Assembly: GCA_017642335.1 (NCBI GenBank)
Contig: JAGCPF010000009.1
Location: forward strand, 57,333 to 121,332
DNA length: 64,000 bases
Source of the DNA: Fibrobacter sp.
GTDB lineage: Bacteria > Fibrobacterota > Fibrobacteria > Fibrobacterales > Fibrobacteraceae
Direction of reading: 5' to 3'
Shown here: positions 25,093-32,895 of the stretch, one piece after another
Layout of the letters: the number at the start of each line of letters is the position of its first letter
Numbering within the stretch: the stretch's first letter is position 1
Position numbers and translations under genes: made by a program
Notes under the pieces: model-generated
What the model saw: the letters and a program-made list of their open reading frames with translations, nothing else
Databases searched by the model: none
What the model was told of the DNA's origin: nothing

Positions 25093-25743
25093 TTATGCGT
25101 TGTGGTGCTCGTCGTGGTGCGGGCAGCCGCAGCCACCCTTGCCGTCGCAATTTTCTTTTTTACCGGTCCCTGAGCCTGTCGAAGGGTCGCCGCCGCATTC
25201 GCATTCGTGTTCGGTCCCTGAGCCTGTCGAAGGGTCGCCGCAGTGGCACTCGTGCTCGCCTTCGCCTTCGTGCTTTCCGCAGCAGCAGTGGCCTTGCGGG
25301 TTCAGTTCTTCTTCGGTCGCTTCGCGGACGTCCACGACTTCGATGGCGAAGTTCAGGTTCTGGCCGGCCAGCTCGTGGTTCGCGTCAATCACGGCCTTGT
25401 CGCCCGAGACGGACTTCACGCGGATGGGCATGGGGCCCATGGGCGTCTGGGCGTAGAACATCATGCCGGCTTCGACATTCTGGACATCCTGGAAAACGTC
25501 CAGCGGGACTTCCTGGGTCATGCGCTCGTCGTATTCCCCGTAACCTTCGGCGGGGATGACCTTCACGTCGAACTTGTCGCCGACTTCATGACCGACCATG
25601 GCCTTTTCGAGGCCGACCACGATCATGTGGGCTCCTTGGATGTACTGTAGGGGCTCGCGTCCTTCGGATGAATCGATGACCTTTCCTTCGTCGGAGGTGA
25701 GGGTGTAGTGCATCTGGACGACGGTCTTGTCGGCTATTTTCAT
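25093..25743 (-). CDS. slyD: SlyD-like FKBP-type peptidyl-prolyl isomerase with a repeat-expanded metal-binding tail
   Basis: A 216-residue FKBP-type isomerase and chaperone. The FKBP part (about residues 1-70 and 125-145) flanks an insert-in-flap domain. The start MKIADKTVVQMHYTLTSDEGKVIDSS, LQYIQGAHMIVVGLEKAM and AEGYGEYDE are characteristic. The C-terminal ~65 residues are rich in His and Cys (HCCCGKHEGEGEHECHCG, HDEHH), typical of the nickel-binding SlyD tail. That tail contains GDPSTGSGT twice, each encoded by one 29-nt copy of a REP-like element. A TATATT box lies at 25802-25807 and a hairpin (CATGCGGG/CCCGCATG) lies in the 5' leader. Confidence 0.85.
   Translation of the reverse strand: MKIADKTVVQMHYTLTSDEGKVIDSSEGREPLQYIQGAHMIVVGLEKAMVGHEVGDKFDVKVIPAEGYGEYDERMTQEVPLDVFQDVQNVEAGMMFYAQTPMGPMPIRVKSVSGDKAVIDANHELAGQNLNFAIEVVDVREATEEELNPQGHCCCGKHEGEGEHECHCGDPSTGSGTEHECECGGDPSTGSGTGKKENCDGKGGCGCPHHDEHHNA
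25164..25240. repeat. Two in-frame copies of a REP-like element inside slyD
   Basis: Identical 29-nt copies at 25164-25192 and 25212-25240, 48 nt (16 codons) apart. Each contains CCCTGAGCCTGTCGAAGGG, an imperfect palindrome of a kind that is widespread between genes in many bacteria. Here both are translated. Confidence 0.85.
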
Positions 25744-25801
25744 ATGAATCCTTTTTTTTGCATGCGGGTACGGCCCGCATGAGAATGGGGGTTGGAGCCT
25801 A

Positions 25802-25807
25802 AATATA
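25802..25807 (-). promoter_or_regulatory. Candidate -10 box for slyD-dnaG-sufCD
   Basis: TATATT on the minus strand (context TTCTATATTTAGG), 58 nt upstream of the slyD ATG at 25743. Confidence 0.4.
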
Positions 25808-25820
25808 GAATTTTAGCGAC

Positions 25821-27380
25821 TTATGCTTGGGCTTCGTAGTACTCGCCGCCGAACGGATGGCTCGAGATGGTGAGCGTGGGCGGGAACTGCAGGCGCTTGG
25901 CAAGCGCAATTCCCCTGTAGCGGCGGTGCCATGCGGCCATGTCTTCGGAGGCGGCCCCGTCTGTCGGGAAATGCTTGCGGAAAAGTGCCTCGTCAACACC
26001 GAGTTCGTTACAGAATTGCGTTGCGCCGCGGCCGAGGAGTTCGAGGGAATCTTCCAGGGACTTGTTGCGTTCCACCCAGTAGGCAAAGAGCCTGTCGTGG
26101 TAGGGGTAGATGATCGGGTCGCCCTTGCCCTCGTCCACGTTCATGGCTTCGCTCAGTTCGGCACTCGCGGGGATTTCGATGCTTGCCCTCGGGATGATTT
26201 CCTTGTCCTTGTTGATCTCGTGGGCGAGGGCGTACACCTGCGTTTTCCAGAGGTCGCCCAGGGCGCACATCACGCCGCAGGTATCGCCGTAGAGCGTGCA
26301 GTAGCCGACCATGGCTTCGCTCTTGTTTCCGTTGCAGGTAACTCCCGCGCCAAGGATAGAGGCGACCGTCGAGAGCACGGAAGAAGAACGGGTGCGGGCC
26401 TGCAAGTTCTCGTAGTTGATGCCTTCCACCTTCATCGGGGTGTCGTTACGGACAAAAGAACACTTGCCGAGGCTTTCGCGGACGGAATCGAGCATGTCGG
26501 ATATGGGGGCGACCATGTAGGGGGTGCCCAGGTTCTCGGCCAGGTCGCGTGCCGCATTCTTTGTCGTGTCCGAATTGAACTTTGTCGGCATGTTCACCAG
26601 GAACACGTTCTCGTTGCCGAGGGCTTCGGTATAGAGTGCCGCGGAAACGGCGCTGTCGATGCCGCCGCTGGCGCCGATGACCATGCGCTTGATTCCCATG
26701 CGCTTCAGGTTCTCGCGAATCATGTAGACCAGTGCCGTGTGGATCTTGGCGATGCCCGAAAGCTGCTGCGGTATGCCGACGGCGATGCCGAAATCCGTTT
26801 CGACGGTGACCTTGTTCGCCTGGACGTCGACGAGGACGGAGGCCGCTTCGAAGGCCGGGAAGGGGTAGGCTACGGTGCCGTCTGCGTTGAATGCCGCGCT
26901 GCTGCCGTCAAAAGCGAAAATGCGCTTGCCCGTGTTCTCCGTGCCGACGGCGTTCAAGAAGATGAGCGGCTTGCCCAAGCGCTTTGCCTCGGCGCCGAAC
27001 GTCGACATGCGCGTCTCGGAAACTCCCATAGCGAACGGGCTGCAGTCAATGTGGATAATGAACTGGGTCAGGGGCTTCTCGGCGAGCTTGCCCGCGCTGG
27101 CATGGATGACCTTGTTGCGGTTTTCGCGGTCGATGTTGCCAAAGATGATGTCGATGTTTTTCGAAAGCGCGATGATCTTTTCGCCGTACTTGTTGCATTT
27201 GTCACGGAAGGACTGCTGCAGGAACAAGTCACCGGCCATGGAACCGGAAAGGCAGAGCGACGGGAACACGACGAGTTCGGCGTGCTTGGCGACTGCCTCG
27301 GCTACAGATGCCTTGATGGTTTCGAAGTTTGTTTCCGGCTTTCCCGGAATGACGTTCATTTGGCACAGGAATATTTTCAT
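25821..27380 (-). CDS. nadE: NAD+ synthetase with a degenerate glutaminase domain
   Basis: A 519-residue NadE. The synthetase half is intact: GASGGIDSAVSAAL P-loop near residue 238, then TKFNSDTTKNAARDLA and RASIEIPASAELSEAM. The N-terminal nitrilase-fold half should hold a Glu-Lys-Cys triad that releases ammonia from glutamine. Here the FPEL motif is FPSL (Ser 41 replaces the Glu), and the sequence jumps from KVIHASAGKLAEK to FIIHIDCSPF without the segments that carry the RK..LP Lys and the CED-W Cys. The protein is correspondingly shorter than the usual ~540-580. It probably uses free ammonia. Transcription runs alone, divergent from the AlgX-like gene. Confidence 0.85.
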   Translation of the reverse strand: MKIFLCQMNVIPGKPETNFETIKASVAEAVAKHAELVVFPSLCLSGSMAGDLFLQQSFRDKCNKYGEKIIALSKNIDIIFGNIDRENRNKVIHASAGKLAEKPLTQFIIHIDCSPFAMGVSETRMSTFGAEAKRLGKPLIFLNAVGTENTGKRIFAFDGSSAAFNADGTVAYPFPAFEAASVLVDVQANKVTVETDFGIAVGIPQQLSGIAKIHTALVYMIRENLKRMGIKRMVIGASGGIDSAVSAALYTEALGNENVFLVNMPTKFNSDTTKNAARDLAENLGTPYMVAPISDMLDSVRESLGKCSFVRNDTPMKVEGINYENLQARTRSSSVLSTVASILGAGVTCNGNKSEAMVGYCTLYGDTCGVMCALGDLWKTQVYALAHEINKDKEIIPRASIEIPASAELSEAMNVDEGKGDPIIYPYHDRLFAYWVERNKSLEDSLELLGRGATQFCNELGVDEALFRKHFPTDGAASEDMAAWHRRYRGIALAKRLQFPPTLTISSHPFGGEYYEAQA

Positions 27381-27447
27381 AGGAAATTCTCGTTACTGTC
27401 TATAGACTTCCTTTGTGCCAAAAATAATAATATTCTATCTTTCAGAT

Positions 27448-29064
27448 GTGCAGAAAAAGTATGTCATCCTAGTTGTTTTTTTTGGAATCTTGCTCTTGAC
27501 GCCCTTTGGCGTGCAGACGATTGACGATATTCGGGGCGAAAAACGGTTCGTTTCCCTCGATATTTTCAAGGATGTTGTTTATACCCCGTTTGTCCGTGAA
27601 TCAAATATCGCCGCTGGAGCTCTCAAACTGGATAGTGCATGGCGTACTGCGCGGGAGTCCATTGCGGGTGGGGCGGAAACTTCCGAAGCACTCGAACCGG
27701 TTGTCGGTGTGCTTTCCGATCTGGAATCGGTTGTCCTTACGGTTAATGCCTATGCGGAGCTTGATACGGGCGAGGCCGATTACAAGTTGCTCAAGCAGGC
27801 CGACACGCTGCTTTCGACACTCGAGGACGAACCGGAAAATTTCAAGGCTGTCGATTCCACGCTCAAGGCTGTTGTCGCCGAGTTCGGGAACTTCTCGCTG
27901 TGGCGCGCTTTCCTCGGGGTCAAGCATTACGGCGTGTGGACGAGCCGCTACCTGCGAGCCTTCGAGAAGAAGGTAGAAGACGAGAACGCGCTTGTGCTTG
28001 CCGTAAGGCCGCAGTACCAGCTTGCCGTATGGAATATTTTTAACGATCCGGGCGAAAAGGTCGTGCTGGGTGCCGCGGGCGATTGCATCGGCAAGTCGTG
28101 CGGGCGAGATACCACCGTATCTTCCGACCGTTGGCTCTATTACAGGCAGGACGTGGAATTCCTGGTGCAGCCGTCCCCGCTGGATGCGCGCTCGGCAAAG
28201 CTCGACAATCCGATTCAGGCAATTCTCCGCTTCCGCGATCAGCTCAAGGCGAAGGGCGTGGAATTGCTCGTGGTCATTGTGCCTGGCAAGCCAAGCATTT
28301 ACCCCGAGCGCTTGACCGGTCGCAAATCGCGTGCTGGCAATTCAATCCGTTCGCATGGCAAGGTCATTCTCGATTCCCTTGCAAAACTTGGACTCCATAC
28401 TGTCGACCTGTATACGCCCTTGCTGACTGCGAAGGTCAGCGATGCAGACCTTGGGCCGCTGTACCTCAACGACGATACGCACTGGACTCCGCGCGGTGCG
28501 GAACTGGCCGCTGCCGTGATTGCCCTGAACGTGCGCTTGTTGGCGGATGCCGGTGTAATAGATATCGGTGAAAATAAAGTGGAATATGTCGCTTCGGACT
28601 CCTTGGCCGACCGCATTGGCGATATCGGCGAGATGAGCGGCCTTAACAAGTTCGGAACGTTCAAGGTGCAGAAGGTGACTGGGCATGTCGTTTCGCAGCA
28701 GAGCGTTTCTAAGCGCATTGAGCCGCCTGCAGATTCCCTTTCGGATTCGGTTGCCGTTTACGACACGACGAAGACTCCCTTCAAGGATGATTTCCGCAAG
28801 TCTAAAATCCTGATTCTCGGCGACAGTTTTAGCCGCATCTACCAGACGGATGCTCCGGTGAATGCTGGTTGGATCGCTCATTTTGCAATGAACCTCGATT
28901 GTCCGGTGTCCTCCATTGTGAGTGACGGTGGCGCCTCTACCCTAGTACGCGAAAAGCTCGCCCGCAAGGCCGGTGTGCTCAAAGGCAAAAAGCTTTTAAT
29001 CTGGGAATTTGTCGAACGCGATCTTCGCTTCGGCGCCGAAGGCTGGAAGGAGGTTGATTTTTAA
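27448..29064 (+). CDS. AlgX/AlgJ-like SGNH-fold membrane-anchored protein
   Basis: A ~538-residue protein with an N-terminal membrane anchor (YVILVVFFGILLLTPFGV). The C-terminal half resembles the AlgJ/AlgX SGNH domain that helps O-acetylate exopolysaccharide: WLYYRQDVEFLV, DDTHWTPRGAELAA (Asp-x-x-His type) and ILILGDSFSRIYQ (Ser nucleophile). The usual MBOAT acyltransferase partner is not in the window. The GTG at 27448 lies 6 nt after a TATCTT box and is preferred; a GTG at 27415 would extend it by 11 residues but has no ribosome site. The downstream regulator overlaps by one base (TAATG). Confidence 0.7.
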   Translation: MQKKYVILVVFFGILLLTPFGVQTIDDIRGEKRFVSLDIFKDVVYTPFVRESNIAAGALKLDSAWRTARESIAGGAETSEALEPVVGVLSDLESVVLTVNAYAELDTGEADYKLLKQADTLLSTLEDEPENFKAVDSTLKAVVAEFGNFSLWRAFLGVKHYGVWTSRYLRAFEKKVEDENALVLAVRPQYQLAVWNIFNDPGEKVVLGAAGDCIGKSCGRDTTVSSDRWLYYRQDVEFLVQPSPLDARSAKLDNPIQAILRFRDQLKAKGVELLVVIVPGKPSIYPERLTGRKSRAGNSIRSHGKVILDSLAKLGLHTVDLYTPLLTAKVSDADLGPLYLNDDTHWTPRGAELAAAVIALNVRLLADAGVIDIGENKVEYVASDSLADRIGDIGEMSGLNKFGTFKVQKVTGHVVSQQSVSKRIEPPADSLSDSVAVYDTTKTPFKDDFRKSKILILGDSFSRIYQTDAPVNAGWIAHFAMNLDCPVSSIVSDGGASTLVREKLARKAGVLKGKKLLIWEFVERDLRFGAEGWKEVDF

Positions 29065-29297
29065 TGGCTAGGCATGGAACGCCCACTCCGGGGCAGGCAA
29101 TTTTGGAAGGCCTCGAATGGCTCAAGATGGACAAGGCTGAATTTGCCCGCCGTCTCGGTATCTCTATGGAAACGCTCGAAGGCCTGATTGCAGGCTCCGT
29201 CGAGATTACGCGCGAATACGCTGAAGCCCTTGAATCTGTGACCGGCAGCCCCGCCGCCTACTGGCGCATGCTCGCCAGCAAAGCGAAGCGAAGTTAA
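29064..29297 (+). CDS. HigA-like XRE helix-turn-helix protein
   Basis: A 77-residue protein (GQAILEGLEWLKMDKAEFAR, RLGISMETLEGLIAGSVEIT) with the helix-turn-helix of the HigA/VapI antidote family, including the C-terminal GSPAAYWRML segment. It starts at the TAATG junction with the AlgX-like gene, so the two are translationally coupled. No HigB-type toxin is adjacent, so it is either a regulator or an orphan antidote. Confidence 0.75.
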   Translation: MARHGTPTPGQAILEGLEWLKMDKAEFARRLGISMETLEGLIAGSVEITREYAEALESVTGSPAAYWRMLASKAKRS

Positions 29298-29314
29298 ATT
29301 TATATATTGACGAT

Positions 29315-30643
29315 ATGAACATTACCGAAGCAGTTTCTTGTATGTGTGACCTCGCGAAGGGCGAGGCGGAGCAGTTTGATATTATCGCCTCCACCGACCA
29401 CACCGAAGGTCTCTCCGTTTTCCAGGGGCAGGTGCAGAATACGGAAATTTCCGATTCCGTGGGGCTCGGCATCCGTGTCATCAAGGATGGTCGCCCTGGT
29501 TATGCTCATACGGAACGGCTCACGAAGGATGCTCTCGGGCAGACGCTGAAGGATGCGCTTTGCCATACCCAGTGGACCGAGAAAATCGACATCGAGCTGC
29601 CCTCCGCAGCGCAGATTCCTACGGACGAACTAAATTACGATCCATCCTTGGAATCGCTTGACTTGGCCCAGATGAGGGATTTCTGCATCCAGTTGGAAAA
29701 GGAAACGTTCGCGAAGTGCAACGAAATTGTGAACATCCCTTATCTCGGGGGCGATATCGAATCGAGCCTTTCCATCGTGGCGAACCATACGGGGCTGATG
29801 TATTCCGCGAAGTCCAATTCCGTTTCGGCGGGCGTGGGTGCCGTGGCCGCTCGTGGCGAGACCAAGAAACTCGGGCACTTTGTCAAGAACGGTCGCCGTT
29901 GGGACGAATTTGATGTCAACGAGATTGCGACGAAGGCTGCCGGCTATGCGGTGGAACTTTTCGGTGCAAAGAAAATTGAAGGCGGAGTCGTTCCGGTGGT
30001 ATTCTCGGAGCGCATATCTTCGCGCCTTGTCGGAATGTACACCCAGCCGTTCATTGCCGAAGCCATGCAGAAGGGAATGTCCCGCCTGGCAGGCAAGGAA
30101 GGTGAGCCCATCGCATCCAAGGATTTTTCGCTGTGGAACGACCCGACGGGTGATTTGTTCCAGCATCGCTTTTACTTTGATTCCGAGGGCTGTCTGACCC
30201 GCCGCGTGAAAGTGGTGGACGGGGGCGTGTTCAACGAGGCTTTGTACAATCTGGAAAGCGCTTCAAAGGCGGGCCGCAAGACAACTGGCAACGGGGCCCG
30301 CGATTTCGGCGGCAAGATGGGAACGTCTTTCTACAATCTTTGTGTGCCTCCCGGAACGATGTCGACCTCGGAACTCCTCAAGCTTTTCCCCAAGTGCCTG
30401 CTGGTTGTCCGGCTGGAAGGCAACTCCGGCTGCAATGCCGTCTCGGGTGAACTCAGCATCGGCGCTCACGGGTTCTGGTGCGAAAACGGCGTGATTCAAC
30501 ACCCCGTCGATGGTGTTACCTTGTCTGGAAACTTCTTCGATATCATCAAGAATATCGTCGGAGTAGGCAACGAATACTACAATCCGTTTGCGAGCTACAA
30601 AGTTCCCGCCCTCGCCATAAGCGAACTTGCGGTAAGCTGCTAA
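29315..30643 (+). CDS. pmbA: TldE/PmbA-type metalloprotease-like protein
   Basis: A 442-residue TldD/E-family protein. TldD-TldE complexes cleave unfolded peptides and mature some ribosomal peptides, with TldE as the non-catalytic partner. GIRVIKDGRPGYAHTERLT in the N-terminal region, and FDSEGCLTRRVKVVDGGVF, SGCNAVSGELSIGAHGFWCENG and GNFFDIIKNIVGVGNE in the C-terminal region, fit TldE. No HExxxH motif is visible, as expected for the PmbA side. The ATG is 6 nt after a TATATT box, suggesting a leaderless mRNA. No tldD is adjacent. Confidence 0.85.
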   Translation: MNITEAVSCMCDLAKGEAEQFDIIASTDHTEGLSVFQGQVQNTEISDSVGLGIRVIKDGRPGYAHTERLTKDALGQTLKDALCHTQWTEKIDIELPSAAQIPTDELNYDPSLESLDLAQMRDFCIQLEKETFAKCNEIVNIPYLGGDIESSLSIVANHTGLMYSAKSNSVSAGVGAVAARGETKKLGHFVKNGRRWDEFDVNEIATKAAGYAVELFGAKKIEGGVVPVVFSERISSRLVGMYTQPFIAEAMQKGMSRLAGKEGEPIASKDFSLWNDPTGDLFQHRFYFDSEGCLTRRVKVVDGGVFNEALYNLESASKAGRKTTGNGARDFGGKMGTSFYNLCVPPGTMSTSELLKLFPKCLLVVRLEGNSGCNAVSGELSIGAHGFWCENGVIQHPVDGVTLSGNFFDIIKNIVGVGNEYYNPFASYKVPALAISELAVSC

Positions 30644-30649
30644 AGCTTT

Positions 30650-30701
30650 GAGCTATGAGGCTTGAGCCTCGAGGCCCGAGGTCCGAAGTGCTGGACTTCG
30701 G
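30650..30701. repeat. Heptamer array (6 units) and adjoining hairpin
   Basis: Six 7-nt units starting GAGCTAT GAGGCTT run from 30650 to 30691. A 7-bp stem (CCGAAGT / ACTTCGG, 30683-30701) overlaps the last unit and could act as the pmbA 3' end, although there is no T-tract. Confidence 0.6.
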
Positions 30702-30768
30702 GTGTATTATTTGCAAATATCCCAAATAATGTATATATTAGATAGAGAAACATTCGAAGGAGAGTTCT

Positions 30769-30903
30769 ATGAGTATGCAGATATTCCCTTCCCGTTGTAG
30801 CCTTTTTTCGGCTTCAAGAATGTTTTTTTATTGTTTGTTGGTGGTTGTGGCATTGTTATATGCTTCTTGTGGCGATGACCGGCGGTTTCGACTATGTAGT
30901 TGA
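30769..30903 (+). CDS. Short lipoprotein-like ORF, 44 residues
   Basis: An ORF with a TATATT box at about 30732-30738, a GAAGGAGAG ribosome site and ATG 30769. The product has a hydrophobic segment MFFYCLLVVVALLYASCGDD with a lipobox-like ASCG, then stops after RRFRLCS. It looks like a lipoprotein gene cut off just past its signal. The next lipoprotein starts 21 nt later and may be co-transcribed, so this could also act as a leader ORF. Confidence 0.45.
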   Translation: MSMQIFPSRCSLFSASRMFFYCLLVVVALLYASCGDDRRFRLCS

Positions 30904-30924
30904 TTTTGGCTTGGAGGGTGTATT

Positions 30925-31701
30925 ATGAATAGAATTAGTTTATTTGCGGTAATGCTATCTGCCTTTTTGTTGATTGCCTGCGTGACAGCCGATCCCGATT
31001 ACAATGATTATCCTGAGTGTGTTAAGTGGGAACAAAGATATGTTAGCCTGAGCTTCGCCTCCGTAAAAAAAATGGATAGTGTTCTATTCTATTTGGATAG
31101 TACGCACCTGTGTACCCCTTCGGATGATTTCAAGAAAAACCGTGGACAGCCAGGTTACCAGGGGGAATACATCGAATATACAGCATATTGCAATAATGAA
31201 TTCTGCGATTCTATATCCGCAGAGCAGAATTTCGTTCCTGTGTATGTGTACGGATGTGTTGTAGGTTCCCTTTGCGACAGTGTGGAAAGTCCCCTAATAA
31301 ATATGCGGATGGAAATCTTTTCGGGCGAAAATGTTGAAACTTACAGAATAAAGGATAACGAGTATATCAATTCATTGTATCAGGGTCTCCTTTCATTTGA
31401 ATTCTATAAGCAGTACCGGATTTTCAGGGAGTCTGACTTGAGCATGGTAAAGAGGCTTGATAGGGGCCCGGTTTCTATTGTAGATGGAAAACGTCATTTG
31501 AGTTCAAGTAACTATGAGGAGGAACATTGCCAAGATGGCTTTTGTGTAGAGAGAAATTATTACCTTCCTTTTTGTGTTGATGCAAAATATGAAGGCCGAT
31601 TATTTCCAAGAGCATGCTACGGAGGATACGAACACGATTATTGGCATGTGAATCGTTGTGATAAACTGACGCCTGCAGGAGAATGCGTGTGGAGTCATTA
31701 A
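30925..31701 (+). CDS. Hypothetical lipoprotein with many cysteines
   Basis: A 258-residue protein: MNRISLFAVMLSAFLLIACVTADP is a lipoprotein signal (LIAC). The mature part has at least ten Cys (YPECVKWEQ, STHLCTPS, YCNNEFCDS, YGCVVGSLCDS, EEHCQDGFCVE), which suggests disulfides after export. GGAGGG precedes the ATG. No domain was recognised. It is more AT-rich than the core genes around it, which is typical of lineage-specific lipoproteins here. Confidence 0.6.
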   Translation: MNRISLFAVMLSAFLLIACVTADPDYNDYPECVKWEQRYVSLSFASVKKMDSVLFYLDSTHLCTPSDDFKKNRGQPGYQGEYIEYTAYCNNEFCDSISAEQNFVPVYVYGCVVGSLCDSVESPLINMRMEIFSGENVETYRIKDNEYINSLYQGLLSFEFYKQYRIFRESDLSMVKRLDRGPVSIVDGKRHLSSSNYEEEHCQDGFCVERNYYLPFCVDAKYEGRLFPRACYGGYEHDYWHVNRCDKLTPAGECVWSH

Positions 31702-31757
31702 AGATGACCTAAGTGGATTAAAATGCTTTCCCGACTTGGGTTTGGTTGGAATAATTG

Positions 31758-31874
31758 ATGAGTCAAAATGCCATCATACGGCTCGCTCAGCACGACGGGC
31801 TAATCTTCCATTCCGACCGTGGAGTACAATACAGCAGCATGGGCTCCGCACAATGCTCTCAGGAACAAATCTAG
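31758..31874 (+). pseudogene. IS3-family transposase (OrfB) remnant
   Basis: A 38-codon stretch contains GLIFHSDRGVQYSS, the conserved HSDRG block of the IS3/IS150 integrase core that includes a catalytic Asp. Nothing of the upstream DDE domain or the downstream Glu block is readable, and no terminal inverted repeats are evident. It is a decayed fragment. Confidence 0.75.
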
Positions 31875-32006
31875 AATATAGTTGTTCATGAACCCACTAA
31901 TAAAAAACTACAAATCCACTTTGCGCAGTTCTGCAAAATTTCCGGACAAGTTGTTTGAATTCTAAGGGATAGTTGTTAAAAATACTAACCCCGAACCTCG
32001 AGCCTC
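31875..32006. other. Non-coding stretch after the IS remnant
   Basis: No gene is seen. It includes two heptamer-like units (GAACCTC GAGCCTC) near 31987-32001, just past the lgt stop. Confidence 0.4.
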
Positions 32007-32888
32007 TTAACTCTCTTTCTTCTTCTTGTTCCTATAAACAATCACGAGCAGCCAAATCACTCCGGCCAGGATCATCAGGCTGCAGAGCGTCTGCCCGCGG
32101 CTCATGCCGAACAGGTCCACGCGTCCGAGGTGCGCATCGGGCCTGCGGAAGAATTCGATGAAGAAGCGGAACAGTCCGTAGCCCATCAGGTACAGGCACG
32201 GCATCTTGTCGCGTAGGAAAGGTATCTTGCGGAGGTTCCACAGCAGCACGAACAAGATAATGCCTTCGAAGCACATTTCGTAAAGCTGGCTCGGGTGGTG
32301 CAGAATCGGGTTCGTGATGGGGCTGTCGTGAGCGAGTGGGAACCACATGCCGATGGGGCTCGTCGTCACTTCGCCAAAAAGTTCGCCGTTGATGAAGTTG
32401 CCGAAACGTCCCCAGGAGTAGGCGAGCGGTGCCGCCAAGAAACTCAGGTTGAGCGTTTTCCACACATCCATCTTGTTGCGCTTCATCCCGATGATGGCAA
32501 AAATGGTACCGAGGATCATGCCCCCGTGGTAGCTCATGCCCGAAATGCCGGTAAAGTGGTAGCCCAGCGCATCGTGCGTGAGCGGCAGGATGATTTCGGT
32601 CGGGTTCGCGAGGTAGTAGCCGGGCTTGTAGAAGAACACGTAGCCGAGTCGAGCACCGATGAGGATGCCGGCGATGGCCCAGGTGAACAGGCTGTCGAAT
32701 TGGTCCTTGGTGTAACCCAGGTTTTCTTTCTTGTTGATTTTGCTCATCACGAGATATGCCGTGACGAACGCGAAGATGTACATTACGCCGTACCAGTGAA
32801 CGGGGAAACTGCCGATGGTGATGGCAATCCCGTCGAAGTAGCTCGGGATGAGGTTCCACCAGGAGGGGTTGGTTATGTTTTGAGTCAT
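32007..32888 (-). CDS. lgt: Prolipoprotein diacylglyceryl transferase
   Basis: A 293-residue inner-membrane enzyme that moves diacylglycerol from phosphatidylglycerol to the lipobox Cys of prolipoproteins. About seven membrane helices are visible. Diagnostic segments are VHWYGVMYIFAF, SGMSYHGGMILG (with the essential His), YSWGRFGNFINGELFG (Lgt signature with catalytic Arg) and HHPSQLYE. It is the last gene of orn-pbp-lgt, 7 nt after the transpeptidase. The abundance of lipoproteins in the window fits its importance. Confidence 0.95.
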   Translation of the reverse strand: MTQNITNPSWWNLIPSYFDGIAITIGSFPVHWYGVMYIFAFVTAYLVMSKINKKENLGYTKDQFDSLFTWAIAGILIGARLGYVFFYKPGYYLANPTEIILPLTHDALGYHFTGISGMSYHGGMILGTIFAIIGMKRNKMDVWKTLNLSFLAAPLAYSWGRFGNFINGELFGEVTTSPIGMWFPLAHDSPITNPILHHPSQLYEMCFEGIILFVLLWNLRKIPFLRDKMPCLYLMGYGLFRFFIEFFRRPDAHLGRVDLFGMSRGQTLCSLMILAGVIWLLVIVYRNKKKKES

Positions 32889-32895
32889 GTTGTCC

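Noticed and set aside
25827..27524. Long plus-strand open frame opposite nadE
   Set aside because: The minus strand encodes clear NadE motifs; the plus frame has no recognisable domain.
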